DNA from: Paraburkholderia sp. SOS3 | Lineage (GTDB): Bacteria; Pseudomonadota; Gammaproteobacteria; Burkholderiales; Burkholderiaceae | NCBI RefSeq assembly: GCF_001922345.1 | Contig: NZ_CP018811.1 | Location: 806,001-870,000 of the forward strand | Reading direction: 5' to 3' | DNA: 64,000 nt | In this document: positions 1 to 8,621 of the stretch, piece after piece | Layout of the letters: each line of letters starts with the position of its first letter | How positions within the stretch are numbered: position 1 is the stretch's first letter | Notes under the pieces: generated by a model | What the model was told of the DNA's origin: nothing | Database searches by the model: none | The model's input: only the letters and a program-made list of their open reading frames with translations | Program-made: the position numbers and the translations under genes

Positions 1-166
1 GGAGTCCACCGTTGCGCCCGAGGGTTTGATCGCGCGGATTCCGCCGCTCGAACGGCATGCGAAAGGCAAGGCCGTCAAGCTCGGCGCGGCGCCGGACCAT
101 TGCCATCTGTTCGACAGCGACGGGCAGGCATTCCGTCGCAGGATTGCGCAGGAACTGGCGGCGTGA
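1..166 (+). CDS. ABC transporter ATP-binding protein, C-terminal fragment (5' cut by window edge)
   Basis: Only the last 54 residues are present, read from base 2 to the TGA at 164-166. The tail, with a PPLERHAKGKAVKLGAAPDH stretch followed by HLFDSDG, resembles the C-terminal TOBE/OB domain of MalK/UgpC-type sugar ABC ATPases, which end in a similar HLFD-x-DG motif. The Walker motifs lie outside the window, so the assignment rests on the tail alone. The substrate cannot be told. A pentitol catabolic cluster occurs 13 kb away, but nothing here links the two. Confidence 0.6.
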   Translation, partial: ESTVAPEGLIARIPPLERHAKGKAVKLGAAPDHCHLFDSDGQAFRRRIAQELAA

Positions 167-592
167 GCGACCGGGGCGCGCGCGGCTTTAGCGCGCGCTC
201 TATATATATAGTCAAACGAACCAATTGAACGACGCGGTCAGCACGAACGGCCGCGCGGACCGGTCGGACCGCGAACCGTTCGCAGGTCAAAGCGGTGCCG
301 GCGCGGCCAGGCGCACGCTGCAACAAGGCCGGACGGGCGACATCCGGCTGTTCATCTCGCTCCCCCTTTCGCGGTGAGCTTCATTACCAACGCCTTTCCG
401 TCTTATAACGTTGGATGACGGCTATTCACGCCGCCTTATTCAAACGATAAAAAAGATTGATTTTTGCTGCAGCACAAAACGCTCCACCATCGACGGGCGT
501 CAACTGCATCCCGTTCGGTACTACCTGCATCGCATGTGTCTCCGTAACCCGAGCATCGACGTCCCAACAGAAGCCATTAACGGAGACGACTC
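167..592. other. 426-bp intergenic region ahead of the oxalate transporter gene
   Basis: No convincing gene is seen. The region holds an AT-rich 12-bp palindrome, CTATATATATAG, at 200-211 and a loose inverted repeat, CCAACG at 387-392 with CGTTGG at 409-414. The promoter of the oxalate transporter gene presumably lies here. The TGTGATAT operator core found ahead of oxc was not found in this region. Confidence 0.5.
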
Positions 593-1963
593 TTGCGACA
601 GCCAGTCAACGCTCAAGACGGCGATGCAAAACGCCATTCAAGCCGCCAGCCCAGCCGATGGATGCAACTCGCGATCGGCGTCATCTGCATGGGCCTCGTC
701 GCGAATCTTCAGTACGCATGGACCCTGTTCGTCGAGCCGATGAATGCCGCGCATCATTGGGGTCTCGCATCGATTCAAACCGCTTTCTCCATTTTTATCG
801 TCACCGAAACGTGGCTCGTGCCGATTGAAGGCTATCTGGTCGACCGCTTCGGGCCTCGTCCCGTCGTGATCGGCGGCGGCATTTGCGCGGGCCTCGGCTG
901 GATACTCGATGCGTACGCGCCGAACCTCGGCGTGCTCTATCTCGCCGCGGTGATTTCGGGCGTCGGCGCGGGCTGTGTGTATGGCACCTGCGTCGGCAAT
1001 GCGCTCAAGTGGTTTCCGGACCGGCGCGGTCTCGCCGCCGGCCTGACGGCCGCCGGCTTCGGCGCGGGCGCCGCGCTGACCGTGATTCCGATCGCGTCGA
1101 TGATCGAGCATTCGGGCTACCAGCACGCGCTGATCTTCTTCGGCTGCCTGCAAGGCGGCGTGATTCTGCTGCTCGCGACCATGCTGGTGCGCCCGCAGCC
1201 GCCCGAGTTCGCGCGCAATGTCAGGCGCATCGTCGCGACCAAGATCGACTATACGACGGGCGAAATGGTCCGCGCGCCGGTGTTCTGGGTGCTGTATGCG
1301 ATGTTCGTCTGCGTCGCGACGGGCGGCATCATCGCGACCGCCCAGATCGGTCCGATCGCGAAGGAGTACGGCTTCGCCGAAACGCCGATTGCGTTCTTCG
1401 CCGCGACCTTGCCGCTGCTCACGCTCACGCTGTCGATCAACAACGTCTGCAACGGCTTCACGCGCCCGATTTGCGGCGCGATCTCCGACCGCATCGGCCG
1501 CGAGAACACGATGTTCCTCACGTTCCTCGGCGAAGGACTCGCGCTGCTCGGGCTCATGCACTTCGGTCACAACCCGTATCTGTTCATGACGTTCTCCGGG
1601 CTGATCTTCGTGTTCTACGGCGACATCTTCTCGAACTTCCCGGCGACCTGCGCGGACACGTTCGGCGCGAAATACGCAGCAGGCAATGCGGGCACGCTGT
1701 ACACGGCGAAGGGCACGGCCGCGTTGCTGGTGCCGGTCGCCTCGCTGTTGTCCGAGCATGGCGGCTGGAACACGGTGTTCATCTTCTGCGCGTGTATCGC
1801 GATCGCGGGCAGCGTGTCGGCGAAGTTCGTGCTCACGCCGATGCGGCAGCGGTGGATCGAGAATTCGGCGAAGGAGAGCGAGCGGCTCGCCTATGCCGCC
1901 GGCTCCAATGCGGCCAACGCTCGTAGTACCTACCGGCCGACGCCACTGGGGTCCAACGAGTAA
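593..1963 (+). CDS. oxlT: Oxalate/formate antiporter family MFS transporter (OxlT-like)
   Basis: This 456-residue major facilitator protein is of the OFA (oxalate:formate antiporter) type, expected to import oxalate across the inner membrane, possibly in exchange for formate. Twelve hydrophobic segments run from about residue 26 to 415. By eye, R291 (FTRPICG, TM8 region) and K373 (TAKGTAA, TM11 region) correspond to the two substrate-binding basic residues of Oxalobacter OxlT. The chosen start is TTG at 593, because GGAG at 582-585 sits 7 nt upstream. ATG 662 (MQLAIGV) is an alternative without a ribosome binding site. The stop overlaps the regulator start as TAATG. The oxc and frc genes downstream support the oxalate call. 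The symbol is by family, so transport of a related dicarboxylate remains possible. Confidence 0.85.
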   Translation: MRQPVNAQDGDAKRHSSRQPSRWMQLAIGVICMGLVANLQYAWTLFVEPMNAAHHWGLASIQTAFSIFIVTETWLVPIEGYLVDRFGPRPVVIGGGICAGLGWILDAYAPNLGVLYLAAVISGVGAGCVYGTCVGNALKWFPDRRGLAAGLTAAGFGAGAALTVIPIASMIEHSGYQHALIFFGCLQGGVILLLATMLVRPQPPEFARNVRRIVATKIDYTTGEMVRAPVFWVLYAMFVCVATGGIIATAQIGPIAKEYGFAETPIAFFAATLPLLTLTLSINNVCNGFTRPICGAISDRIGRENTMFLTFLGEGLALLGLMHFGHNPYLFMTFSGLIFVFYGDIFSNFPATCADTFGAKYAAGNAGTLYTAKGTAALLVPVASLLSEHGGWNTVFIFCACIAIAGSVSAKFVLTPMRQRWIENSAKESERLAYAAGSNAANARSTYRPTPLGSNE

Positions 1964-2712
1964 TGGACGACGCAACCTTGACGTTGCCGGCGTCGCCGGC
2001 CTCTTCGGAGGCGCGTGCGGCGCCTTTTGCGCTCTCGCTGCAGCCGCTGAATCCTGGCGCGTCGCTGCGCGATCTCGCGTATGCGAAGCTGCGTCAGGCA
2101 ATCGCGGAAGCCGACATTTACGGCTCGCGCGAACCGATCCGGCTCGACGAACGCACGATTACCGAAGCGCTCGGCGTAAGCCGCACGCCGATCCGCGAGG
2201 CGATGACGCTGCTCGAGCAGGAGGGTTTTCTGCGCGCGGTGCCTCGGCGCGGCGTGTTTATCCGGCGCAAGACGCGCCGCGAGATCGTCGAGATGATCCA
2301 GATGTGGGCGGCGCTCGAAAGCATGGCGGCGCGCCTCGCGACGCTGAAGGCCACCGACGACGAGATCGCCGACCTGCGGCGCCTGTTCGACCGCTTCCGC
2401 GACGCGCAGCAGGCGCCTGCGCGGCATATCGACGAATACTCGGAGGCGAACATCACGTTTCACGAGGCGCTCGTGAAGCTGTCGAAGTCGCATTCGATCG
2501 CGCACACGATTCGCAACGTGTTCGCGCATGTGCGTGCGATCCGCAAGCTGACGATTTCGCAAAGCGACCGCGCGTCGCGCTCGATTACCGATCACATGCA
2601 GATCATCGAGGCGCTCGAAGCGCGCGACACCGAAGGCGCGGAACGGCTCGCGCGGCAGCACTCGCTCGAGCTCGCGACCTACGTGGACGGGCATTGCGAC
2701 TTCCTCGAGTGA
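1963..2712 (+). CDS. GntR-family transcriptional regulator with FCD domain
   Basis: A 249-residue regulator. The winged helix spans about residues 35-105, with the recognition region ALGVSRTPIREAMTLLEQEG. An all-helical FCD effector domain follows, with candidate metal ligands in EANITFHEAL, DHMQIIEAL and the final RQHSLELA. FCD regulators usually bind small carboxylates and release short palindromic operators. The gene starts within the stop codon of the transporter (TAATG), so the two are co-transcribed and translationally coupled. Two palindromes of GntR-operator type lie just downstream, before oxc. I infer that it controls the oxalate genes, with oxalate or a CoA-pathway intermediate as effector. 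The effector and the sign of control are unknown. Confidence 0.88.
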   Translation: MDDATLTLPASPASSEARAAPFALSLQPLNPGASLRDLAYAKLRQAIAEADIYGSREPIRLDERTITEALGVSRTPIREAMTLLEQEGFLRAVPRRGVFIRRKTRREIVEMIQMWAALESMAARLATLKATDDEIADLRRLFDRFRDAQQAPARHIDEYSEANITFHEALVKLSKSHSIAHTIRNVFAHVRAIRKLTISQSDRASRSITDHMQIIEALEARDTEGAERLARQHSLELATYVDGHCDFLE

Positions 2713-2796
2713 GGCGGGGTAGAAAGTTCGAGAATGGATTGACCAGCGCGTGTCGGTCGCGCGCCGAAACGGCCCTGACGGGCCTTTGTTTGTGGC

Positions 2797-2814
2797 AATG
2801 TGATATATCACATT
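2797..2814. promoter_or_regulatory. Perfect 18-bp palindrome, candidate GntR operator 1
   Basis: AATGTGATATATCACATT is its own reverse complement over all 18 bases. It begins 84 bp after the GntR stop codon. The TGATATATCA core has the size and AT-rich symmetric form of known FCD-GntR operators. A very similar site occurs 190 bp downstream, which argues for a real regulatory role. Confidence 0.65.
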
Positions 2815-2988
2815 CCAGATATCGTCAGACGTCTTGTTGTGCTGCACAAAAAGTCAGCGAAAGGAGCAGGCCACTGAAATTATTGGAGTTTTTATGGGAA
2901 GGCCGTCAGCGAAAGGTGAGATTTGTCGGCTTTCATGCTGCGTAAGCCAACGCCCTAAGGGCAAAAAGCTATTGAATCCAACTTGGTG

Positions 2989-3009
2989 TGTGATATATGG
3001 TATATCACA
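2989..3009. promoter_or_regulatory. 9-3-9 inverted repeat, candidate GntR operator 2
   Basis: Arms TGTGATATA and TATATCACA are separated by TGG. The left arm shares TGTGATATA with operator 1. It lies 96 bp ahead of the oxc ATG and overlaps a possible -10 element, so a bound regulator would block RNA polymerase. Confidence 0.65.
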
Positions 3010-3105
3010 GTGCTGCGAAGAGTCCGACCGAAGGTCCTCGGGCACCGATTGCCAACACACGAGACGCGACGGCCTAAACAGTCATAACGATCTGGAGATG
3101 AGTGA

Positions 3106-4851
3106 ATGTCTACTGTTGAAATTGCGCGCCCTGATGCCACGACCGCTCAGGGGAGCGACCAAGCCGCCACGACCGACGGCTTTCACCTTGTCATCGATGC
3201 GCTGAAGCTCAACGACATCGATACGATTTTCGGTCTCGTCGGCATTCCGATCACCGACCTCGCGCGTCTCGCGCAGGCCGAAGGAATGCGTTTCATCGGC
3301 TTTCGTCACGAGCAGAACGCGGGTAATGCGGCCGCGATTCACGGCTATATGACGCAAAAGCCGGGCATCTGTCTGACGGTGTCGGCGCCGGGCTTCCTGA
3401 ACGGTCTGACTGCGCTGGCCAATGCGACGACGAACTGCTTCCCGATGATCCTGATCAGCGGCTCGAGCGAGCGCGAGATCGTCGACCTGCAGCAAGGCGA
3501 TTACGAAGAGATGGACCAGCTGAACGCAGCGAAGCCGTATGCGAAGGCCGCGTACCGCGTGCTGCACGCCGAAGACATCGGCGTTGGCGTGGCGCGCGCG
3601 ATTCGCGCAGCCGTGTCGGGTCGTCCGGGCGGTGTCTATCTGGACCTGCCGGCCAAGCTGCTGGCGCAAACCATCGACGCCGTGAAGGCGAAGCAGTCGC
3701 TCATCAAGGTCGTCGACGCCGCGCCGCGTCAACTGCCGGCCCCGGACTCGGTCAAGCGCGCGCTCGACGTGATCAAGGGCGCGAAGCGTCCGCTGATTCT
3801 GCTCGGCAAGGGCGCCGCGTACGCGCAGGCCGACAAGCAGATTCGCGAGCTGGTCGAGAAGAGCGGCATTCCGTATCTGCCGATGTCGATGGCCAAGGGC
3901 CTGCTGCCCGACACGCATGAGCAATCGGCGTCGGCCGCGCGCTCGTTCGTGCTGCAGGAGTCGGACTGCGTCGTGCTGATCGGCGCGCGTCTGAACTGGC
4001 TGCTCGCGCACGGCAAGGGCAAGACCTGGGGCGCCGCACCGAAGCGCTTCGTGCAGATCGACATCGCGCCGACCGAAATCGACAGCAACGTCGCCATCGA
4101 GGCGCCGCTGATCGGCGACATCGGTTCGTGCGTCTCGGAACTCGTCGCCGGCATGGGCACGAGCTTCCCGAAGCCGCCGTCGGAGTGGATCTCCGCCGTC
4201 ACCGAGAAGAAGAACAAGAACCTCGAAAAGATGGCCGCGACGCTGGCAAAGAATCCGTCGCCGATGAGCTTCCACAGCGCGCTGCGCGCCATCCGCGACG
4301 TGCTGAAGACGCGTCCCGACATCAACGTCGTCAACGAAGGCGCGAACACGCTCGACTACGCGCGTGCCGTGATCGACATGTACGAACCGCGCCGCCGTTT
4401 CGACTCGGGCACGTGGGGCATCATGGGCATCGGCATGGGCTTCGCGATCGGCGCGGCCGTGACGAGCGGCACGCAAGTCGTTGCGATCGAAGGCGATAGC
4501 GCGTTCGGTTTCAGCGGCATGGAACTCGAAACGATCTGCCGCTACGACCTGCCGGTCTGCACGATCGTGTTCAACAACAACGGCGTCTACAAGGGCACCG
4601 ACGTGAACCCGACCGGCGGCAAGGACGTCGCGCCGACCGTGTTCGTGAAGGGCGCGCGTTACGACAAGATGATCGAAGCATTCGGCGGTGTCGGCTTCAA
4701 CGCGACGACGCCCGAAGAATTGACCAAGGCACTGCAGGAAGCGATCAAGTCGGGCAAGCCCACCCTGATCAACGCAGTGATCGACGAAGCGGCCGGTACC
4801 GAAAGCGGCCGATTGACCAACCTTAACCCGCAAAGCGGCGTGAAGAAGTAA
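3106..4851 (+). CDS. oxc: Oxalyl-CoA decarboxylase
   Basis: A 581-residue thiamine-diphosphate enzyme that decarboxylates oxalyl-CoA to formyl-CoA in the cytoplasm. The TPP-enzyme N-domain has the catalytic glutamate in [13 protein letters not shown] (about residue 68). The central domain follows, and the Mg/TPP motif GDSAFGFS starts at about residue 463 and continues into [11 protein letters not shown]. Length matches the family (about 565-585). ATG 3106 has GGAG at 3094-3097. frc follows after 24 bp, so the two form an operon. The upstream operators suggest control by the adjacent GntR protein. The N-terminal 20 residues are a Thr/Ala/Gln-rich extension before the conserved [12 protein letters not shown]. 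Confidence 0.96.
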   Translation: MSTVEIARPDATTAQGSDQAATTDGFHLVIDALKLNDIDTIFGLVGIPITDLARLAQAEGMRFIGFRHEQNAGNAAAIHGYMTQKPGICLTVSAPGFLNGLTALANATTNCFPMILISGSSEREIVDLQQGDYEEMDQLNAAKPYAKAAYRVLHAEDIGVGVARAIRAAVSGRPGGVYLDLPAKLLAQTIDAVKAKQSLIKVVDAAPRQLPAPDSVKRALDVIKGAKRPLILLGKGAAYAQADKQIRELVEKSGIPYLPMSMAKGLLPDTHEQSASAARSFVLQESDCVVLIGARLNWLLAHGKGKTWGAAPKRFVQIDIAPTEIDSNVAIEAPLIGDIGSCVSELVAGMGTSFPKPPSEWISAVTEKKNKNLEKMAATLAKNPSPMSFHSALRAIRDVLKTRPDINVVNEGANTLDYARAVIDMYEPRRRFDSGTWGIMGIGMGFAIGAAVTSGTQVVAIEGDSAFGFSGMELETICRYDLPVCTIVFNNNGVYKGTDVNPTGGKDVAPTVFVKGARYDKMIEAFGGVGFNATTPEELTKALQEAIKSGKPTLINAVIDEAAGTESGRLTNLNPQSGVKK

Positions 4852-4875
4852 GCCCCGGCCCACTGGAGAAGACGA

Positions 4876-6129
4876 ATGAGTAATAAACCCCTTGAAGGAA
4901 TCAAGATCATCGACTTTACGCACGTTCAGGCCGGTCCGGCGTGCACGCAGTTGCTTGCGTGGTTCGGCGCGGACGTGATCAAGGTCGAGCGTCCGGGTTC
5001 GGGCGACGTCACGCGTAACCAGCTGCGCGACATTCCCGATGCCGACGCGCTGTACTTCACGATGCTCAACAGCAACAAGCGCTCGTTGACGCTCGACACG
5101 AAGACGGCAGCGGGCAAGGAAGTGCTGGAAAAGCTGATCAAGGAATCGGACGTGCTGGTCGAAAACTTCGGCCCGGGCGCGCTCGACCGGATGGGTTTCT
5201 CGTGGGAACGCATCAACGAACTGAATCCGAAGATGATCGTCGCGTCGGTGAAGGGCTTCAGCGACGGCCACCACTACCAGGACCTGAAGGTCTATGAAAA
5301 CGTCGCACAGTGCGCAGGCGGCGCCGCTTCGACGACCGGCTTCTGGGACGGCCCGCCGACGGTCAGCGCCGCAGCGCTCGGCGACAGCAACACCGGCATG
5401 CACCTCGCGATCGGCATTCTGACCGCGATCATCGGCCGCCAGCAGACGGGCAAGGGCCAGAAAGTGGCCGTGTCGATGCAGGACAGCGTGCTGAACCTGT
5501 GCCGCGTGAAGCTGCGCGACCAGCAGCGTCTCGATCGCCTCGGCTACCTCGAAGAGTATCCGCAGTACCCGCACGGCACGTTCAGCGACGTGGTGCCGCG
5601 CGGCGGCAACGCGGGCGGCGGCGGCCAGCCGGGATGGGTGCTGAAGTGCAAGGGCTGGGAAACCGATCCGAACGCATACATCTACTTCACGGTTCAGGGC
5701 CACGCGTGGGAGCCGATCTGCCGCGCAATCGGCAAGCCGGAATGGATCGACGATCCGAACTACAAGACGGCCGAAGCGCGTCAGCCGCACATCTTCGATA
5801 TCTTCGCGACGATCGAAGGGTGGCTCGCCGACAAGACGAAGTTCGAGGCCGTCGACATCCTGCGCAAGTTCGACATTCCGTGCGCGCCGGTGCTGACGAT
5901 GAAGGAACTCGCGAACGACGAATCGCTGCGCGCGAGCGGCTCGATCGTGGAAGTGGACCATAAGGTGCGCGGTACGTACCTGACGGTCGGCAGCCCGATC
6001 AAGTTCTCGGATCTGAAGCCCGAAATTACGGGGTCGCCGCTGCTCGGCGAGCATACCGACGAAGTGCTGGCGGAGCTCGGTTATAGCAACGACCAGATCG
6101 CATCGATGCGCGAAGCGCGTGCGGTTTGA
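4876..6129 (+). CDS. frc: Formyl-CoA:oxalate CoA-transferase (formyl-CoA transferase)
   Basis: A 417-residue class III CoA-transferase that moves CoA from formyl-CoA to oxalate, releasing formate and making the substrate of Oxc. Key features seen: N-terminal [20 protein letters not shown], catalytic aspartate in [11 protein letters not shown] (residue 170, next to Asp169 of the Oxalobacter enzyme), and the glycine loop [11 protein letters not shown] near residue 245-255 that gates the active site. Length is close to the Oxalobacter enzyme. ATG 4876 has GGAG 7 nt upstream. It is second in the oxc-frc operon, and together the two give a catalytic cycle using oxalate with only catalytic CoA input. 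Confidence 0.96.
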   Translation: MSNKPLEGIKIIDFTHVQAGPACTQLLAWFGADVIKVERPGSGDVTRNQLRDIPDADALYFTMLNSNKRSLTLDTKTAAGKEVLEKLIKESDVLVENFGPGALDRMGFSWERINELNPKMIVASVKGFSDGHHYQDLKVYENVAQCAGGAASTTGFWDGPPTVSAAALGDSNTGMHLAIGILTAIIGRQQTGKGQKVAVSMQDSVLNLCRVKLRDQQRLDRLGYLEEYPQYPHGTFSDVVPRGGNAGGGGQPGWVLKCKGWETDPNAYIYFTVQGHAWEPICRAIGKPEWIDDPNYKTAEARQPHIFDIFATIEGWLADKTKFEAVDILRKFDIPCAPVLTMKELANDESLRASGSIVEVDHKVRGTYLTVGSPIKFSDLKPEITGSPLLGEHTDEVLAELGYSNDQIASMREARAV

Positions 6130-6141
6130 ACGCCGCATCGG

Positions 6142-6183
6142 TAACACGCAGCAGGCAACACGCTGTAGGTAACACGCTGTAGG
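6142..6183 (+). repeat. Three tandem 14-bp repeats after frc
   Basis: Units 6142-6155, 6156-6169 and 6170-6183 follow the pattern (t/c)AACACGC(a/t)G(c/t)AGG, and a partial fourth unit starts at 6184. They sit between the frc stop and a long inverted repeat. Function is unknown. Confidence 0.7.
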
Positions 6184-6204
6184 TAACAAGCATCAAGCAG
6201 CAAA

Positions 6205-6254
6205 CGGCCGCCGTTCCTTTTTGCATCAGAAGCAGAAAACCGGAACGGCGGCCG
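6205..6254. repeat. 13-bp perfect inverted repeat between frc and the PAS gene
   Basis: CGGCCGCCGTTCC (6205-6217) pairs with GGAACGGCGGCCG (6242-6254) around a 24-nt loop. It could end or slow transcription from oxc-frc, or act as a processing or stability hairpin. No T-run follows on the plus strand, so it is not a classical intrinsic terminator. Confidence 0.55.
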
Positions 6255-6326
6255 AACAATGAACGAGAGACACTGGGACATCGTGCTCGCAACGCGGGCA
6301 TCGCCCACAGCCCCGGACGACAGACT

Positions 6327-6758
6327 ATGGCCCCCACCATCGATTTTGAACAGCTGGTCAATGCAATCGGCGACGCCGTCATCGTCTCCGGTCCGGACGG
6401 CGCGATCACGCTATGGAACCCCGCAGCCGAGCGCATGTTCGGCTTCACGCAGGAAGAAGCGCTGGGCAAGTCGCTCGATCTGATCATTCCCGAGCGGCTG
6501 CGCGGCCGCCACTGGGAGGGCTACAGCAAGACGATGGCGACCGGGCAGACCCGCTACGGCCACGATCTGCTGAAAGTGCCGGCTGTCGACAAGGCGGGAC
6601 GCGCGATGTCGATCGCGTTTACGGTTGCCCTATTGCATGCGCCCGATGGCGCGGTGAGCGGCATCGTTGCGATCATCCGCGACGAAAGCGTGCGCTTTGC
6701 CGAAGACCGTGCGCTGAAGAAGCGCGTGGCCGAGCTGGAGGCAAAAGCGGGCGCCTGA
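6327..6758 (+). CDS. Small stand-alone PAS-domain protein
   Basis: This 143-residue protein is essentially one PAS domain. It opens with FEQLVNAIGDAVIVSGPDG and has the S-box core WNPAAERMFGF, then PERLRGRHWEGY, and ends in a short charged helix (RALKKRVAELEAKA). No kinase, GGDEF, helix-turn-helix or membrane part follows, so it must signal by binding a partner or be a simple sensor of redox state or a small ligand. It lies on the same strand 197 bp after frc and 251 bp ahead of pntA, which suggests a role in oxalate metabolism. The partner and ligand are unknown. No clear ribosome binding site precedes ATG 6327. Confidence 0.8.
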   Translation: MAPTIDFEQLVNAIGDAVIVSGPDGAITLWNPAAERMFGFTQEEALGKSLDLIIPERLRGRHWEGYSKTMATGQTRYGHDLLKVPAVDKAGRAMSIAFTVALLHAPDGAVSGIVAIIRDESVRFAEDRALKKRVAELEAKAGA

Positions 6759-7009
6759 TGCGCTAGCAGTGAAGCACGGTCCATTGCCCCCGATGGACCA
6801 CTGCGCGGGCCGGCATACGGGCCGCACCTGAAAGACCGCCGAACGACCGTACCTCGGCGGCTGACCGACCATTTGACAACAGGATTTCGGACCTTGCGAA
6901 GGCATGCCGCCGGCGCAAGGCGCGAGCGGCTGCGCGCGCGATGCGTGCAATCGCGCGGCATTCCGCGCGCCGCAGAACAGGATTTGAAACGTCGATTGGG
7001 AGCATTGCC

Positions 7010-8611
7010 ATGCCGATGATGATTGGAGTACCGCGGGAGCGCTATCCGGGCGAGCGTCGTGTCGCATTGACGCCGGAGGTGATCGGGCATCTGTCGAAGC
7101 TCGGTTTTAACGTAACGGTCGAGACAGGCGCGGGCGAACTCGCTGCGTTTTCCGACGATTCGTATCGCGCCGCCGGCGCGCAGATCGCCGAAAACGCAAC
7201 GGCGCTGCACGCAGCAGCCGACATCGTGCTGAAGGTGCGCGCGCCGTTGCCCGAGGCCGCGGGCGGTGTCGATGAAATCGCGCTGCTGCGCGAAGGCACG
7301 ACGCTGATCTGCTTTATCTGGCCCGCGCAGAATCCGGAGCTGCTCGAGCGGCTGTGCGCGCGCAACGTCACCGTGCTCGCGATGGATTGCGTGCCGCGCA
7401 TCTCGCGTGCGCAGAAGATCGACGCGCTGAGCTCGATGGCGAATATGGCCGGCTATCGCGCCATCATCGAAGCCGCGCATCAGTTCGGCCGCGGATTCAT
7501 GGGGCAGATCACGGCGGCAGGCAAGATCGCGCCGGCGAAAGTGATGGTGATCGGCGCCGGCGTCGCGGGGCTGGCCGCAATCGGCGCGGCACGCAGTCTC
7601 GGCGCGATCGTGCGCGCCTTCGACACGCGGCCGGAAGTACGGCAGCAGGTCGAGAGCATGGGCGCCGAATTCCTCGAGCTCGACTACGAGGAAGACGGCA
7701 GCGGGACCGGCGGCTACGCGAAGGAAATGAGCGCCGCGTTTATCGAAGCGGAAATGGCGCTGTTTGCCGCGCAGGCGAAGGAAGTCGACGTGATCGTGAC
7801 GACCGCGCTGATTCCGGGCAAGCCCGCGCCAAAGCTCATCACGAAGGACATGGTGCGCAGCATGCGCTACGGCAGCGTGATCGTCGATCTCGCGGCCGAG
7901 CAGGGCGGCAACTGCGAATTCACGCAGCCTGGCGTGACGGCGCAGGCCGAAGGCGTGACGGTGATCGGCTACACCGATCTGCCATCGCGGATGGCGACGC
8001 AATCGAGCCAGCTGTACGGCACGAACCTGCGGCATCTGCTTACCGACATGACGCCGGAAAAGAACGGCGAGATCGTCGTCAACCTCGATGACGAAGTGAT
8101 CGCCGGCATGACCGTGATCCGCCACGGCGAAAACAAGTGGCCCACGCCGAAGCGCGCGGCGCCGGCGCCCGCGCCTGCTGCGGCAGCGAATGCAGGGGCG
8201 CCGCAGCCGAAGCAGGGGGGCCACGGTGCGGGCGCCGCGGTGACCGAGGAACAGCGGCGCCGCGCCGCGACGCTCGGCATCGTCGGACTGATCGTCGCCG
8301 CCGTGCTGATCGTCGCCTTGGGCGCGGTCGCGCCGCCCGCGTTCGTCGCGCACTTCACCGTGTTCGTGCTGGCGATTTTCGTCGGCTACCAGGTGGTGTG
8401 GAACGTGACGCCGGCGCTGCATACGCCGCTCATGAGCGTCACCAATGCGATCAGCGGGATCATCGTGATCGGCGCGCTGCTGCAGGTCGGCACGCCGAAC
8501 TCGCTCGTCGTCGTGCTTGCGGGTCTCGCGCTGCTGATCGCCACGATCAATATCGCGGGCGGGTTTCTCGTGACCCAACGCATGCTGAACATGTTCCAGC
8601 GCGGCGAATAA
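7010..8611 (+). CDS. pntA: NAD(P) transhydrogenase subunit alpha
   Basis: This 533-residue alpha subunit of the proton-translocating transhydrogenase transfers hydride from NADH to NADP+ using the proton gradient. The N-terminal NAD(H)-binding domain I covers about residues 1-370 ([16 protein letters not shown], then [20 protein letters not shown]). A low-complexity Ala/Pro linker lies at about 380-410, and four membrane helices follow from about 425. It is the fused E. coli-type alpha, not the split PntAA/PntAB form. I chose ATG 7010 because GGGAG at 6998-7002 is 7 nt upstream; the frame stays open further upstream but without family similarity. pntB follows after 10 bp. Confidence 0.95.
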   Translation: MPMMIGVPRERYPGERRVALTPEVIGHLSKLGFNVTVETGAGELAAFSDDSYRAAGAQIAENATALHAAADIVLKVRAPLPEAAGGVDEIALLREGTTLICFIWPAQNPELLERLCARNVTVLAMDCVPRISRAQKIDALSSMANMAGYRAIIEAAHQFGRGFMGQITAAGKIAPAKVMVIGAGVAGLAAIGAARSLGAIVRAFDTRPEVRQQVESMGAEFLELDYEEDGSGTGGYAKEMSAAFIEAEMALFAAQAKEVDVIVTTALIPGKPAPKLITKDMVRSMRYGSVIVDLAAEQGGNCEFTQPGVTAQAEGVTVIGYTDLPSRMATQSSQLYGTNLRHLLTDMTPEKNGEIVVNLDDEVIAGMTVIRHGENKWPTPKRAAPAPAPAAAANAGAPQPKQGGHGAGAAVTEEQRRRAATLGIVGLIVAAVLIVALGAVAPPAFVAHFTVFVLAIFVGYQVVWNVTPALHTPLMSVTNAISGIIVIGALLQVGTPNSLVVVLAGLALLIATINIAGGFLVTQRMLNMFQRGE

Positions 8612-8621
8612 GGAGACCGAC

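Larger units (their letters stand above)
2713..3105. promoter_or_regulatory. oxc upstream control region (393 bp)
   Basis: This non-coding stretch carries two operator-like palindromes (listed separately), a third small palindrome TTGTGC-T-GCACAA at 2837-2849, and a 12-bp direct repeat GTCAGCGAAAGG near 2853 and 2904. A possible sigma-70 promoter, TTGAAT at 2972-2977 with TATATG at 2994-2999 or TATGGT at 2996-3001, overlaps the second operator. That arrangement fits repression. A short reading frame from ATG 2894, preceded by GGAG, overlaps the oxc start out of frame and looks non-coding. Confidence 0.6.

Noticed and set aside
411..828. Short overlapping frames ahead of the oxalate transporter gene
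   Set aside because: They have no ribosome sites, overlap one another and the transporter gene, and show no similarity to known families.
2894..3205. Possible short leader peptide gene ahead of oxc (ATG 2894 with GGAG)
   Set aside because: It runs out of frame far into oxc and has Cys/Arg-rich composition. It is more likely chance, though a short translated leader cannot be excluded.
3082..6189. A 1035-residue open frame on the minus strand across oxc and frc
   Set aside because: It is a shadow of the GC-biased codon use of oxc and frc. It is Arg/His/Ala-rich, without domains or a ribosome site.
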